Shown here piece by piece: positions 7,717-15,346 of a stretch of 41,531 bases of DNA (within the stretch, counting starts at the first letter, position 1; each line of letters begins with the position of its first letter). The notes below the pieces were generated by a model. That model searched no databases. It was not told where the DNA came from and was given only the letters and a program-made list of their open reading frames with translations. The stretch spans positions 1 to 41,531 of the forward strand of contig JAQYVF010000039.1 of the NCBI GenBank assembly GCA_030145625.1, in the 5' to 3' direction. The stretch comes from Desulfocapsa sp. (GTDB lineage Bacteria > Desulfobacterota > Desulfobulbia > Desulfobulbales > Desulfocapsaceae). Made by a program: the position numbers and the translations under genes.

Positions 7717-9018
7717 CTACAGGTAAATGGGTTCGGGAAAGAAAAGGTCTCCCTCTTCACCTTTAATATCCGGAGGTGTTAACTCCTCATCGTAGGGTAT
7801 GTTTTCCTGTTCCGGATTCTGAAACAGTGGAAATTGGTATTCAAACTTGACATTGAGAATCTGTACACGTTGGTTGAAGAGATCGGCAACAATCAGGTTC
7901 CCTTGCCTGTTGAGAGCGAGACCTACAGGATATTGAAACCAACCCGGACCGGTTCCCATCCCGCCAAATTCATACATGAACTTGCCTCCAAGATCAAAAA
8001 TCAGGATGGTATGTCTCATATAATCTACTACATAGAGAGCCTTTTTCATTTCGTCAACCACCAGGGACTTGGGACGACTCATCTTGCCGGTTGATCCACC
8101 TTTCTGGCCAAAGGAGAAGAGCAGCTCTTCAGTGTGGCTGTAGACGTAGATTTTACTGGTTTCTTCGCTGAGAACGTAGAGGTGTCCTTCAGAATCTGTG
8201 GCGACATGTGCCACCTGAACCGGTTCCAGTTCCTGGTTTATGATTGTTTCACCATTTTCATCTATTGTTGGCTGCAGATTAGGGGGAAGAAGGTCCCTCA
8301 TGTCAGTTATACTGCTCTCTTTTTGGGCAGGATCTTCAATCGCTTCAGTCACCGCAAGCAGTTCCGGGAGCCCATCGGCTCCTTCATCAACAGGCATCAC
8401 TAAGGTGTTCTCAGTGATGAGTTTGTCCATAGGTTTTAGCCAGTGAGAGAAATTGCCTTCGGGGTCCAGGACCAGAAGACCTCGAGTGTTTTGGCCGGAA
8501 ATATACATGTTGCCGGATAAACCAATGACCATGTTCTTGGGAATAAAATTTTCAGCTTCCGGTATGGAGGAAAAGACTATTTCTTTTTCAGGGAAAAAGG
8601 CGGGGTTAAAAGAGGTGATCCGGGCAGGTTTGTCTTCTGAGTTGGATTGACAGAGATAGATCGTACTGGATTTGTCGACATAGACTCCCCTTGGAGAGTC
8701 GGCCCCTCGGCCTTTGCCAAGGGAGACAGTGGGGAAAAAGTTGGAACCATAGACAATAACTTTGCCCTCACCACCGGCAACGACGTATGTCTCATCCATC
8801 TGCCTGTCGTACATGACGGCTGACGGATAACGGAGTTTTTTCCCAAGTTCATCAGTGTTGAGAATAGCTACAACCTCAACACCCACTTTCCCTTCTTCTT
8901 CAACTATGGCAAAGCTCTGGCCTGACAGACTCAAAAAGAGACAAGTTACCAACAAAATGGCTGGGAGAAGTCTTTTTTGAAAATTAATTGTTATGGCATT
9001 TACTGCATACATGTCCAC
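7717..9018 (-). CDS. Secreted NHL/beta-propeller protein
   Basis: A protein of 433 residues. Translation probably starts at GTG 9018 (GGAG nine bases upstream); ATG 9012 is an alternative. A signal peptide spans about residues 14-37 (QKRLLPAILLV to GQSFA). The rest alternates short strands and NHL-like blocks such as YPVGLALNRQGNLIVAD, RPKSLVVDEMKKALYVVD and PRGVYVDKSSTIYLCQ, followed by an acidic, Pro-rich tail. The start overlaps the end of the upstream 10-heme gene by 35 nt, so the two are very likely translationally coupled and functionally paired. Pairing of a propeller with a doubled-CXXCH cytochrome recurs at 16795-18972. The role is probably periplasmic or surface scaffolding (inference). 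Confidence 0.9.
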   Translation of the reverse strand: MDMYAVNAITINFQKRLLPAILLVTCLFLSLSGQSFAIVEEEGKVGVEVVAILNTDELGKKLRYPSAVMYDRQMDETYVVAGGEGKVIVYGSNFFPTVSLGKGRGADSPRGVYVDKSSTIYLCQSNSEDKPARITSFNPAFFPEKEIVFSSIPEAENFIPKNMVIGLSGNMYISGQNTRGLLVLDPEGNFSHWLKPMDKLITENTLVMPVDEGADGLPELLAVTEAIEDPAQKESSITDMRDLLPPNLQPTIDENGETIINQELEPVQVAHVATDSEGHLYVLSEETSKIYVYSHTEELLFSFGQKGGSTGKMSRPKSLVVDEMKKALYVVDYMRHTILIFDLGGKFMYEFGGMGTGPGWFQYPVGLALNRQGNLIVADLFNQRVQILNVKFEYQFPLFQNPEQENIPYDEELTPPDIKGEEGDLFFPEPIYL

Positions 9019-10171
9019 CTAATATATCTCCAATAAGTAGGTATCGGTAACTGGAACCATGGGGGTTGTGACAACTGGTACAGGCAAGTTCCCGATCTTT
9101 ACGGCGAGGATCGATTTTTCCTTTTAAAGGATGGTTGCCAACCGGGTGACCCTTTTCTACATCGATCAAATTAATATGGCAACTGACACAAAGTTCGTTT
9201 ATCGGTTTGTATAATTGAAAGCGGTTGCCACTGGCATGGGGACTGTGACATGCGACGCAGCCTCCACCAATGACTATGCCATGGGAGTAAAAACCTATGG
9301 ACTTTTTACCGGTATTCTTCTTGTCGCCATGGCAGCCGATGCAGAGGGCAGTTTTCCCTTCGGCCCAGAGTTGAAATTCAAAGGCATCTCCATGGGGATC
9401 GTGACAGATGGTGCAGTCACCGGTGCCGACTGGTCCATGGACGTGTTCTTGATTTCTAAATTTTATTTTGTTGATATGGCATTGAAAACAAACATCATCT
9501 ACTCGGCCGGTGAGCAGGGTGATTTTGGTATTGCCAACCCCTTTTCTGTGGCAGCTCATGCAGTAGATATTTGCAGCTGGTCCGTGCAGCCACTCTCCTT
9601 TACTGTGCAGGGCGCGGTGGCAGGAAAAACAGACGGGTGAATAATCCGCATTTTTTTTCAGGCGCTTCACATCCAGGCCATGACCATTTGGTAGCTGCTC
9701 GCTGTGGCAGAGGCCACATTCTTTTGGGACCACTGCTGTTCGATGAAAAAGGAAGGCCTTTGGATCTTCAAAGTTGATGTTGAGCAGGGTTCGCACCGGG
9801 ATATAGTGGATTTTCAGTTCCGCTTCTCCGGGGTTGATGACAAAGGTGTTATCTCCCTTTTTCAAAGGGAGTGTGTAGTGAATGTAAGACAAACCATCTT
9901 TTTCATAAAGCCCCATGGGATCTATCACCTGATCTTCTCCAGCCCTGTTTTGGGCGGTGGCCACTCGTAAACTGGACAACTCATCTTTGCTGGAGAGTTT
10001 GAGGATCAGGGTGGACTGGGGACGCCTTGCCTGGATCATGATGGGATTGGGCGAGACAGGAGAAATGATGGTGTAGGCAAAGGATACGTCTGCCAGGGGC
10101 AGGGAAAGAAAAAGACAGGTGAGTACTATCCTTTTGATATTGCAGAAAAATGGGCTGAGTGTGACTGGCAT
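8984..10171 (-). CDS. Decaheme c-type cytochrome
   Basis: A protein of 395 residues. A signal peptide (core about residues 12-31) is followed by a heme-free beta-rich domain to about residue 145 that resembles the N-terminal domain of the plus-strand 593-residue cytochrome (both end in a strand with YxP, then FxH and a first CxxCH). Ten CXXCH motifs follow: CGLCH, CFSCH, CMSCH, CFQCH, CTICH, CIGCH, CVACH, CVSCH, CTSCH and CSKCH. Several sit in HGPVGTGDCTICHDPHG-type doubled-CXXCH units. The last heme motif is three residues from the C-terminus and is encoded in the segment that overlaps the next gene. It is probably a periplasmic or outer-surface electron carrier. It starts a two-gene unit with the following propeller gene; 276 nt separate it from the HAMP gene upstream. 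Confidence 0.93.
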   Translation of the reverse strand: MPVTLSPFFCNIKRIVLTCLFLSLPLADVSFAYTIISPVSPNPIMIQARRPQSTLILKLSSKDELSSLRVATAQNRAGEDQVIDPMGLYEKDGLSYIHYTLPLKKGDNTFVINPGEAELKIHYIPVRTLLNINFEDPKAFLFHRTAVVPKECGLCHSEQLPNGHGLDVKRLKKNADYSPVCFSCHRALHSKGEWLHGPAANIYCMSCHRKGVGNTKITLLTGRVDDVCFQCHINKIKFRNQEHVHGPVGTGDCTICHDPHGDAFEFQLWAEGKTALCIGCHGDKKNTGKKSIGFYSHGIVIGGGCVACHSPHASGNRFQLYKPINELCVSCHINLIDVEKGHPVGNHPLKGKIDPRRKDRELACTSCHNPHGSSYRYLLIGDILGGHVCSKCHNN

Positions 10172-10447
10172 GGGGTTCTGGTTCCCGGGCTGCTCCTAAG
10201 CGGGTGTTTGTCTATAAATGGTTGTTTTTTCCTTACCTTTTATTGCCCTTAAGATTTAAACCTATAAATATCAACTGGATACCTGTGGTTAAATTTGCCG
10301 AGCGGCTCGATTTAGAAAAAACTATCTCGTTAATGGACAGACGCTTAAGAGGAGTATGTTTCATTTCATAAATATTTTGAAAAGTTTATAACAAATACTC
10401 AGTTATGATGAAAATAACTACACTTTTCTTTATATTTTTCGCGATTA
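10172..10447. other. 276-nt AT-rich spacer
   Basis: No gene found. It holds a short symmetrical element CGAGC-G-GCTCG at 10299-10309 and several A/T-rich blocks that could contain the promoter of the minus-strand decaheme gene. I could not assign -35/-10 boxes with confidence. Confidence 0.4.
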
Positions 10448-10990
10448 TCAGGTCTTAAACTGGGCCAGGGCTTTCTCAAGTTCTTTGACCCGCTCTTGCA
10501 CACCACTATCTTCTGTCGTTATGTCTATGGCTTCAGTCAGGGCTGCCAGTGCATCCTTGCTCTTTTGTACCCTGCCCCTGGTCTTAATGGTTGTCTTGTT
10601 TACCTCTTCGGCAAGATCCTTAAGCACATCATTTTTTCGCAGACAGATAAGCGTGGTGAGGTCGCCTTCCTGGATAGGTTTGAGACTTTGTTCTATGCGG
10701 AAAATAGGTCCGGCAATTTTCTGGGGTAGAAACAGAGAAAGGATTATGCCACTGACAAGGGCAATAACACTACCGGCAGCCACCACAGGCAAGAGGAGAT
10801 CGCTGACTCGTCGTATCTTGATATGGGCGTCAAAAAAAGAGGAGGTAAGCTCATGCCTAGCATAGAAGTACAGTATCAGGGCGGCAACCAGAGAACTCAA
10901 AATAACCATTAGCAGAATGCGGATTAGGAGCCATTTCTGGAAAAATTTTTTTACATTCAGATTTAGTCGTTTTCTCTTCTGGACGGGCAT
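10448..10990 (-). CDS. Two-TM membrane protein with HAMP domain and no output domain
   Basis: A protein of 180 residues. A basic N-terminus (MPVQKRKRLN) is followed by a first TM (about residues 20-43), a short extracytoplasmic loop of about 25 residues, and a second TM (about 68-90). A HAMP-type helix pair follows (LPQKIAGPIFRIEQSLKPIQEGDLT), with the conserved GPI/RIE pattern, then a C-terminal coiled coil. HAMP domains relay conformational signals in chemoreceptors and sensor kinases, but no kinase, cyclase or MCP signalling domain follows. AAGGAAA sits upstream of the ATG. Small HAMP proteins are seen among cytochrome gene clusters of Desulfobacterota; their function is not established. 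It may sense periplasmic or redox state through a partner, or be purely structural. Confidence 0.85.
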   Translation of the reverse strand: MPVQKRKRLNLNVKKFFQKWLLIRILLMVILSSLVAALILYFYARHELTSSFFDAHIKIRRVSDLLLPVVAAGSVIALVSGIILSLFLPQKIAGPIFRIEQSLKPIQEGDLTTLICLRKNDVLKDLAEEVNKTTIKTRGRVQKSKDALAALTEAIDITTEDSGVQERVKELEKALAQFKT

Positions 10991-11062
10991 TGTTTTTCCT
11001 TATAGATAATTTGCTGTTACTACGATGGGAACACACTGGCAGACAGGCAGCAGTGTGGTAAA

Positions 11063-12259
11063 TCAATCATAATTTTTGTGACAGCCGAGACAGAGCTCCT
11101 GTTTGGTTCGGCGTCTTATTCTGGCAATATTGTCTGAAGAATGCATGTCGTGGCAGGTCATACAGTGCATTTTACCGTTATCGAGTAACGGTAAATCAGC
11201 AGGAAAGATCATTCCACGTTTGGGAAGGACATTGATAGGGTGACTGGAATCGTCCTGAAATTCCTTGTGACAGTTCAGGCATGAAGTGATGTTGGTGTCA
11301 TAGCTGCTTTTCATGATAACATGCTGGACAGGCTCGCCATGCGTCAAGTTATTGGCAGGCATAATGATCTGCGAACGTAATTCTTGATGACTGCCGATAC
11401 TCAAGTGCGTCGGCTGATTGGCAGTGATGGTTATGAAGTAATCTTCTCCAACGGCTGATAGTTGATGATTGAGTTCTTCCTGGAAGGAGGATTGTCTGGC
11501 TGGTGTATTTCTGCCTGAAGTTTCGCTTGAGCCGATCGACCTGGTTGAAAAGGTAAGGGGCTGAGAGACCGTCTTGTTGCCGTGCATATCCGTTGATATC
11601 ACTGTGTAGGTGTAATCTTTACCGGGAGTAACCGGGGCAATATTAATGGTATGATTGGTTCTAAGATGATGGTTAATCCGTGTCTTGTGGTTGAGGTTCC
11701 CCATGCCGTAGTGGATTTGCGCGTCTGACGGCTCGTCTGTCCTCCAGCCGATAGTAGCTGAATAAAGGATACCCCGTTTTACTCCGAGAAACTGAATGTT
11801 GGATAGTTGAGGAGGCTGTTCATCTTTGGCGAGTTGTGAGAGCTTTTCGACTGGAGGCAGTTTAATGGACGTCACTTTTGATTGACCATTTCTGCCTGCT
11901 GTTTGGATAAAAAGGGTGTTGTCCACTTTGCTGGACGGAAGCAGGAAAAAGTGTGTCCGGGCGGGCTCATAATGTTTCTGGTGCCAGGTGACTTTCTGTC
12001 TGTTTTCACGTCTTGTGGTAGTAGAGGGGCGATTGTTCACTGGACTGGCGTATTCGTCAATGTGACAGGTGCTACATTTCTTGTCAAGGAAAGGTGGGTG
12101 GATGTGAGAGTTGTTGAGACTCTTCTTGTAGGTATTGTCGTGGCATGTGAGACAGTTATCCCCTTCAGTGGTGGTGCTGCTGACAGTTGCCCAGGAGAGC
12201 AGCACTGCTAAAACCGCGAGAGGTATACTTTTCAGGTAGTATGTCATTGTGCAGACCAT
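11063..12259 (-). CDS. Pentaheme c-type cytochrome with central fibronectin III-like domain
   Basis: A protein of 398 residues with a signal peptide (about residues 5-28). Two hemes lie near the N-terminus (CLTCH, CSTCH) and three at the C-terminus (CLNCH, CMTCH, CLGCH), separated by about 270 residues. The middle contains a domain at about 150-245 with IGWRTDEPSDAQIHYG...HTINIAPVTPGKDYTYTV, the pattern of FN3 or purple acid phosphatase N-terminal domains. The CMTCHDMHSSDN and TKQELCLGCHKNY endings are standard doubled-CXXCH. The split heme arrangement suggests two small heme modules held apart by a beta-sandwich spacer, possibly for binding a partner, carbohydrate or mineral surface (inference). 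No clear ribosome-binding site is seen at 12259; ATG 12247 is an alternative start. Confidence 0.9.
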   Translation of the reverse strand: MVCTMTYYLKSIPLAVLAVLLSWATVSSTTTEGDNCLTCHDNTYKKSLNNSHIHPPFLDKKCSTCHIDEYASPVNNRPSTTTRRENRQKVTWHQKHYEPARTHFFLLPSSKVDNTLFIQTAGRNGQSKVTSIKLPPVEKLSQLAKDEQPPQLSNIQFLGVKRGILYSATIGWRTDEPSDAQIHYGMGNLNHKTRINHHLRTNHTINIAPVTPGKDYTYTVISTDMHGNKTVSQPLTFSTRSIGSSETSGRNTPARQSSFQEELNHQLSAVGEDYFITITANQPTHLSIGSHQELRSQIIMPANNLTHGEPVQHVIMKSSYDTNITSCLNCHKEFQDDSSHPINVLPKRGMIFPADLPLLDNGKMHCMTCHDMHSSDNIARIRRRTKQELCLGCHKNYD

Positions 12260-12434
12260 GTGGTGAATAATAGAAAGGTGAGATTGGTTCTCCTTATCCC
12301 GTATGTTATTTTATCGTGGAAAGGGAGAGTAGTCACCTATTATTTTTAAAAATACTACCAGCACGTCTTAAGACATCTCTTTTATATACTTTTTTAACTC
12401 CTGTGGGATAAGGGGCAGAAAGGGGGCAGTTCAG

Positions 12435-13880
12435 TTAATTCAAGACTGCCATACCCTTTGGCCGGGCCCCTAGCGGAATACGACCCACTATTTTGCTGGT
12501 TACGGGGTCAATGATTTCTAGGGACTTTGTTGACCCATTTCCAGCGTAAATCCATTTGTTGGTCGGGCTGTAAGCCAGTTCAAGAGGGGTGCCGCTAAGA
12601 GTGATGGTTCGTGACACCCCCAGTTGACCATGCTTGAGAATGGAGATGGAATTGGAGCTATGGTTCGTCACATAAATGAGACCATTCGCTTCCAGGATAC
12701 GCATGGGGGATAAATCAACCGGGATTCGTCTGAGAAGTTGGTTGCGGCTGAGGTCATAGACCATCACCGAATTACCACCTGATTCTGCGATGTAGAGGTA
12801 GTTGTCCCTGTAAAGCATCAAGCCTTCAGGACGACTGCCCGTACTGATTGTTTGCACCTGGGTCAAGGTCTCCGGATCCAAAAGAAGCACAGTCTGGGAG
12901 AGAGACAGGGTCACGGCGAGAAGATTCTGTTTTTCAAGGTAGAGGATATACGATGGTTCGTATCCTAGTCGATTTCGTATCTCTATGGAACCTGATTGGA
13001 GATTGATCTTTAAGATATTGCCACGTTTCCTGTCGACAACATAGGCCCATTGACTGTCAGGGCTCACTGCAAAATGGAGAGGTTTGCCGACCATCGACAG
13101 ATGATACGTCTCTATGACTCGATTGGCTTCCGGGCCGATCTGTTTGATATTTTTGTCCTTTTCAGTAAGAGCAAAGAGATTGGCTGTCGGATTAATCGGA
13201 GTGCTGATCAGGTAGCTCGGTTCACCAGTGACTCCCAGGGAATCACAAACCCAGTTTTTATTGGTGCATATCATGTATACCGTATTGATTTCCGGGCAGG
13301 CTACATAGGCCACATCCACCTGCATGTTTTTGAGCTTGGGGGCCAGGCTGAAACTTGCTCTATCTCTATTCTCGGCGACAAAGGAAGCCATAACGTCCCA
13401 GGTCAAAAAAAGTGACTGGGAGTCACCTTTTGCAACATAGAGGAGATTGCGTATCTCCAGCACTGTTGCAGTGGGATCAGCTGTTGTATCAGTGGACTGG
13501 ACATTGCGGCTGCTGGTAATGCGAAGCTGGCTGTAATAGCCGGGAGTGATGTAGGACCTGCCAAGAAAAATCTGTCCGCCGAGAATCAGTTGTGAATCAG
13601 CACCAATGGGATCGGGGATCAACGGAATCCAGCGGTTATTTTCTGCCAGTATTTCGATTGAGTGGATAAGGATTTTCAGGTCGGGACCTGTTTTCTCCTT
13701 GAGATTGAGAAAGAGAGAAATCTGTCCGACTTTATCTGAATCTCCTCCTGGGGAGCCCTGTTGAGAACCGGAAGGAGTAAACGTTCCATCGGAAGTTGCA
13801 CAGCCGGAAAGCAACAGGAGAAGACAGCCAAGGAGTAGACGAGTAGCTTGTCGGTATCTGATTCTTTTTGTGGTATGCAT
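12435..13880 (-). CDS. Lipoprotein with DUF4382-like N-domain and YVTN-type beta-propeller
   Basis: A protein of 481 residues. The signal ends in a lipobox LLSGC with the lipid Cys at residue 27, followed by a Ser/Gly-rich linker. Residues about 40-190 (VGQISLFLNL..., ILIHSIEIL, LGRSYITPGYYSQLRI) match the pattern of DUF4382-type beta domains. From about 200 onward there are repeated propeller blades (DSQWAYVVDRKRGNILKINL, RDNYLYIAESGGNSVMVYDL, TNKWIYAGNGSTKSLEIIDP), i.e. a YVTN/SMP-30-like propeller. AAGG lies six bases before the ATG. The next gene upstream ends only 46 nt away, so it is probably co-transcribed with the octaheme cytochrome. An outer-membrane-anchored partner or display scaffold is inferred. 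Confidence 0.9.
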   Translation of the reverse strand: MHTTKRIRYRQATRLLLGCLLLLLSGCATSDGTFTPSGSQQGSPGGDSDKVGQISLFLNLKEKTGPDLKILIHSIEILAENNRWIPLIPDPIGADSQLILGGQIFLGRSYITPGYYSQLRITSSRNVQSTDTTADPTATVLEIRNLLYVAKGDSQSLFLTWDVMASFVAENRDRASFSLAPKLKNMQVDVAYVACPEINTVYMICTNKNWVCDSLGVTGEPSYLISTPINPTANLFALTEKDKNIKQIGPEANRVIETYHLSMVGKPLHFAVSPDSQWAYVVDRKRGNILKINLQSGSIEIRNRLGYEPSYILYLEKQNLLAVTLSLSQTVLLLDPETLTQVQTISTGSRPEGLMLYRDNYLYIAESGGNSVMVYDLSRNQLLRRIPVDLSPMRILEANGLIYVTNHSSNSISILKHGQLGVSRTITLSGTPLELAYSPTNKWIYAGNGSTKSLEIIDPVTSKIVGRIPLGARPKGMAVLN

Positions 13881-13926
13881 CTGGGCCTTTTAAGTGAGGT
13901 AGCTGTGAGTTATTATGGTCCTTGCT

Positions 13927-15234
13927 TTAAAAAGGTATTCGGTAAGTACCTATGCCAGAACCTTGAGTATCTGCTTTTGTAGGTGTACCGCTATGGGTAT
14001 GGCATTCCTGGCAGTCAATGGGAAAGCCAGCCCCCCTTGTATGGCAGCCAGTGCATGGGCCATCTTTGTAGTAGGGGGCGTCAGATACCTGGTGGTGTAC
14101 ATATTCCCAATAATTTGCATTACCGATACCTGCTTCGTCATCATCTATGTGACATTTCAGACAGATCAGGCCCCAATCTTTGGTCTCGAAAGTGTCGATG
14201 GTACCGGTGAGATCGGAGCCGTTGGCACGTCTTCTCATGAGCATTACACTCCCTGAGCCATGGGCTTCATGGCAATCGAGGCAGGAGAGAACAAAGTCAG
14301 TTCCGCCTGAGCTGGGGTCATAGGGCTCCTTGGTGGAGACAGTCCCATCCATTAGGCGAAGACCATGTTTGTCACCGGTATTGCCCCAGTCGATGGTCGA
14401 GAGGTTCCGATTGAGACTGGTGCTGAAGATAGTATCGGTGGTGGTGTGGCAGGTAACACAGAAGGCCACATAATCCGGAGTGCTGGCACGGCCAGCCGCA
14501 TCATCGACACTGGCATCCGGTTCTCGGGTCAGTAGACTGCTTGAACAAAAGGGTGGTTCATATTTGGTGTTGTAGCTGCTGTCCATGGTTTCGGTCGTTC
14601 CCCACAGGGCGAAGTGGTCCGTGGGTTTTGACATGACCGAAAAGGTGGGGTCTTTGGCATTGGCCCAGTTCCTCTTGGCCAGGTGAGGGTTATGGCAGGC
14701 ATCACAGGGATTGGAGTCGGCGGTGAACCAGGCAAAATTATCTTTGGCCAGGAGCCATATATCGTAGAGGTTGTGATAGGAGCGCTGGTTCATGGTGGTC
14801 ATGATTGTGGTTGCTCCCTGGGGAGCACAACCAAAACTCTGGCTGTAATCGTTATTCAATACAGCTTGCGCAGATGTGGGAGAATTGTGGCAGTAAAAGC
14901 AGAAGTTATCTGCTTCGATAAAGGGTCCTGTTTTCTGGGCGGTGTCGATGTTTCTGGCGAAAAGCTCATATGAGGACGGCCCACCGGTGCTCGGTGCTGG
15001 TTCACTGCCTTCTATACTGGCATGTTGTTCATGACAATGGGCGCAGTTTCCTCGTGAATAATTAAAACCTGATGGAGGGCTATTACCGATTATCGGGCGA
15101 AAAACTCCTATGCTGCTTGAGCCGTGAGCAGAATCAAGATATTCGCCGGCCAAAAGAGAGGATGCCGATAAAAGAAAAGCGAAACAAGTCAGGAAAATAA
15201 GGATAGATCTCTTGACCAATAGATCTTGGGACAT
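13927..15234 (-). CDS. Octaheme c-type cytochrome
   Basis: The start is placed at ATG 15234 (435 residues), which has AAGGAA eight bases upstream and leads straight into a signal peptide (LLVKRSILIFLTCFAFLL to SLLAG). The frame is open to ATG 15285, but that falls in a palindrome and has no ribosome-binding site. Eight CXXCH motifs are present: CAHCH, CFYCH, CDACH, CVTCH, CLDCH, CLKCH, CTGCH and CQECH, spaced by long linkers of 30-110 residues. The mature protein opens with GEYLDSAHGSS, and HG or HN residues recur as possible distal ligands. It lies between the YVTN lipoprotein gene and an OmcS-like gene. An extracellular or surface location is suggested by the loose heme spacing and Ser/Thr/Asn-rich linkers (inference). 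I do not recognise a named family. Confidence 0.92.
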   Translation of the reverse strand: MSQDLLVKRSILIFLTCFAFLLSASSLLAGEYLDSAHGSSSIGVFRPIIGNSPPSGFNYSRGNCAHCHEQHASIEGSEPAPSTGGPSSYELFARNIDTAQKTGPFIEADNFCFYCHNSPTSAQAVLNNDYSQSFGCAPQGATTIMTTMNQRSYHNLYDIWLLAKDNFAWFTADSNPCDACHNPHLAKRNWANAKDPTFSVMSKPTDHFALWGTTETMDSSYNTKYEPPFCSSSLLTREPDASVDDAAGRASTPDYVAFCVTCHTTTDTIFSTSLNRNLSTIDWGNTGDKHGLRLMDGTVSTKEPYDPSSGGTDFVLSCLDCHEAHGSGSVMLMRRRANGSDLTGTIDTFETKDWGLICLKCHIDDDEAGIGNANYWEYVHHQVSDAPYYKDGPCTGCHTRGAGFPIDCQECHTHSGTPTKADTQGSGIGTYRIPF

Positions 15235-15265
15235 GGGATGTTTCCTTTGTAGATTAAGATTAGAT

Positions 15266-15282
15266 AGACGTTTTAAACGTCT
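15266..15282. promoter_or_regulatory. 17-bp palindrome (8-1-8) upstream of octaheme gene
   Basis: AGACGTTT, one T, then AAACGTCT: a perfect palindrome 32 nt upstream of the chosen start of the octaheme gene. The size and symmetry fit a dimeric regulator site, but it also overlaps one arm of a longer stem (15279-15286), so an RNA role is equally possible. Confidence 0.45.
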
Positions 15283-15338
15283 CATTCCAGTTGCTTCTTT
15301 GGAGCGGCAAAAATGAGACTACAGTTCAGAGAAGCAAC
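15279..15338. repeat. Two interlocking inverted repeats between cytochrome genes
   Basis: GTCTCATT 15279-15286 pairs perfectly with AATGAGAC 15312-15319, and GTTGCTTCT 15290-15298 pairs perfectly with AGAAGCAAC 15330-15338. The second 5' arm lies in the loop of the first, so the pairs form a pseudoknot or are mutually exclusive. They fill the spacer between the OmcS-like and octaheme genes. Confidence 0.65.
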
Positions 15339-15346
15339 GAAAAAAA

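Noticed and set aside
7508-7726. 72-codon frame with CQVSCH (CX3CH)
   Set aside because: No signal peptide, overlaps the opposite gene's end, single heme-like motif; kept only as a note on the repeated leader.
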